This document shows positions 53,830-54,047 of a DNA stretch of 54,047 nucleotides, one piece after another. Position numbers and translations under genes: made by a program. Source of the stretch: Chersky-267 sp034666965 (GTDB taxonomy: Bacteria; Chloroflexota; Limnocylindria; Limnocylindrales; CSP1-4); NCBI GenBank assembly GCA_034666965.1, contig JAXDKT010000075.1, positions 1-54,047 of the forward strand. The letters run 5' to 3'. A model generated the notes under the pieces. That model was not told the DNA's origin, did no database searches, and saw nothing but the letters and a program-made list of their open reading frames with translations. Every line of letters begins with the position of its first letter. Positions within the stretch are counted from its first letter, which is position 1.

Positions 53830-54047
53830 ATGCTCTCCGAGCGACGAGTCCACGTCACGCTGCCAGTGGCCGATCTCGATCGGGCCCGGGCGTTCTACGA
53901 GGACACCCTCGGGTTCAGCCCGTACGACACGCAGCCCGGCGCAGTCATGTTCCAGGCCGGATCCGGGACGCTCTTCGCGGTGACTCGCAGCAGCGGGTCC
54001 GCCTCGGGGACGCACACCCAGATGGGCTTCACGACCCCTGACATCGA
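53830..54047 (+). CDS. VOC/glyoxalase family protein (partial, first 72 residues)
   Basis: Member of the vicinal oxygen chelate superfamily. The visible part, MLSERRVHVTLPVADLDRARAFYEDTLGF and then the beta strand MFQAGSGTLFAVTRS, is the first beta-alpha-beta-beta-beta module. His8 is a likely metal ligand. The sequence TQMGFTTPDI at the window edge begins the second module. GGAGG lies eight bases before the ATG. The rest of the gene, and so its second half of metal ligands, is outside the window. Substrate cannot be assigned. Confidence 0.9.
   Translation, partial: MLSERRVHVTLPVADLDRARAFYEDTLGFSPYDTQPGAVMFQAGSGTLFAVTRSSGSASGTHTQMGFTTPDI

Overview
This 54 kb window is chromosomal DNA of very high G+C with short intergenic gaps and a strong preference for G/C in third codon positions. 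From remembered family features I place it in Chloroflexota, probably the uncultured Limnocylindria/Ellin6529-type soil and freshwater group. The clues are an EF-P with Arg at the modified tip, a Baseplate-J-like/FtsA-like gene pair, DUF1461 and DUF4332 proteins and many GTG starts. No database search was possible, so the class-level placement is an inference.

Layout. 1-2114 (minus): the start of moeA, a DUF1461 membrane protein, a DUF4332 protein and a small membrane protein. 2262-5670 (plus): a three-gene signalling operon of membrane hybrid histidine kinase, single-domain receiver and receiver-cyclase, with overlapping stops and starts. 5691-10034 (minus): an operon of PLP decarboxylase, acyl-CoA-dehydrogenase-fold flavoprotein and aldehyde dehydrogenase. 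10126-10944 (plus): a secreted papain-like protein followed by a perfect hairpin. 11226-13549: an accessory-looking stretch with two small unknown genes, a zinc-ribbon pseudogene and an orphan 406-aa protein, next to tRNA-Pro(GGG).

13659-41460 (minus) is one nearly unbroken run of housekeeping genes read from alaS towards the tRNA: alaS, ftsA-like, baseplate-J-like, ruvX, mltG, pepP, efp, xseA, a 51-aa membrane peptide, xseB, dxs, tlyA, nadK, recN, xerD, PH/SHOCT protein, M50 protease, HD protein, scpA, scpB, rluB, cmk, plsC, ispH, der, gpsA, tRNA-Pro. Most junctions overlap by 1 or 4 bases or are separated by fewer than 30 bases, so much of it is probably translationally coupled. It joins isoprenoid precursor synthesis (dxs, ispH), phospholipid synthesis (gpsA, plsC), translation (alaS, efp, tlyA, rluB, der), chromosome segregation and repair (scpAB, recN, xerD, ruvX, xseAB) and envelope growth (mltG).

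41559-46404 (minus): two small membrane proteins, a large secreted protein of unknown function, mnmA and a cysteine desulfurase, the last two together supplying tRNA 2-thiouridine sulfur. 46451-50267 is repeat-rich: three hairpin-forming repeats, an XRE-type regulator with an unknown C-terminal domain, a 20-bp x4 tandem repeat, a small DDTEGH protein, and typA with a different repeat array at each end. 50268-54047: a MobA-like nucleotidyltransferase, a DMT transporter without a normal start codon, aspS and the start of a VOC-family gene.

The points most worth following up are the baseplate-J/FtsA-like pair, the flavoprotein operon with a missing catalytic base, the AUC-start transporter, the repeat arrays around typA, the zinc-ribbon pseudogene with a single TGG-to-TAG change, and the many -10-like boxes placed for leaderless transcripts.
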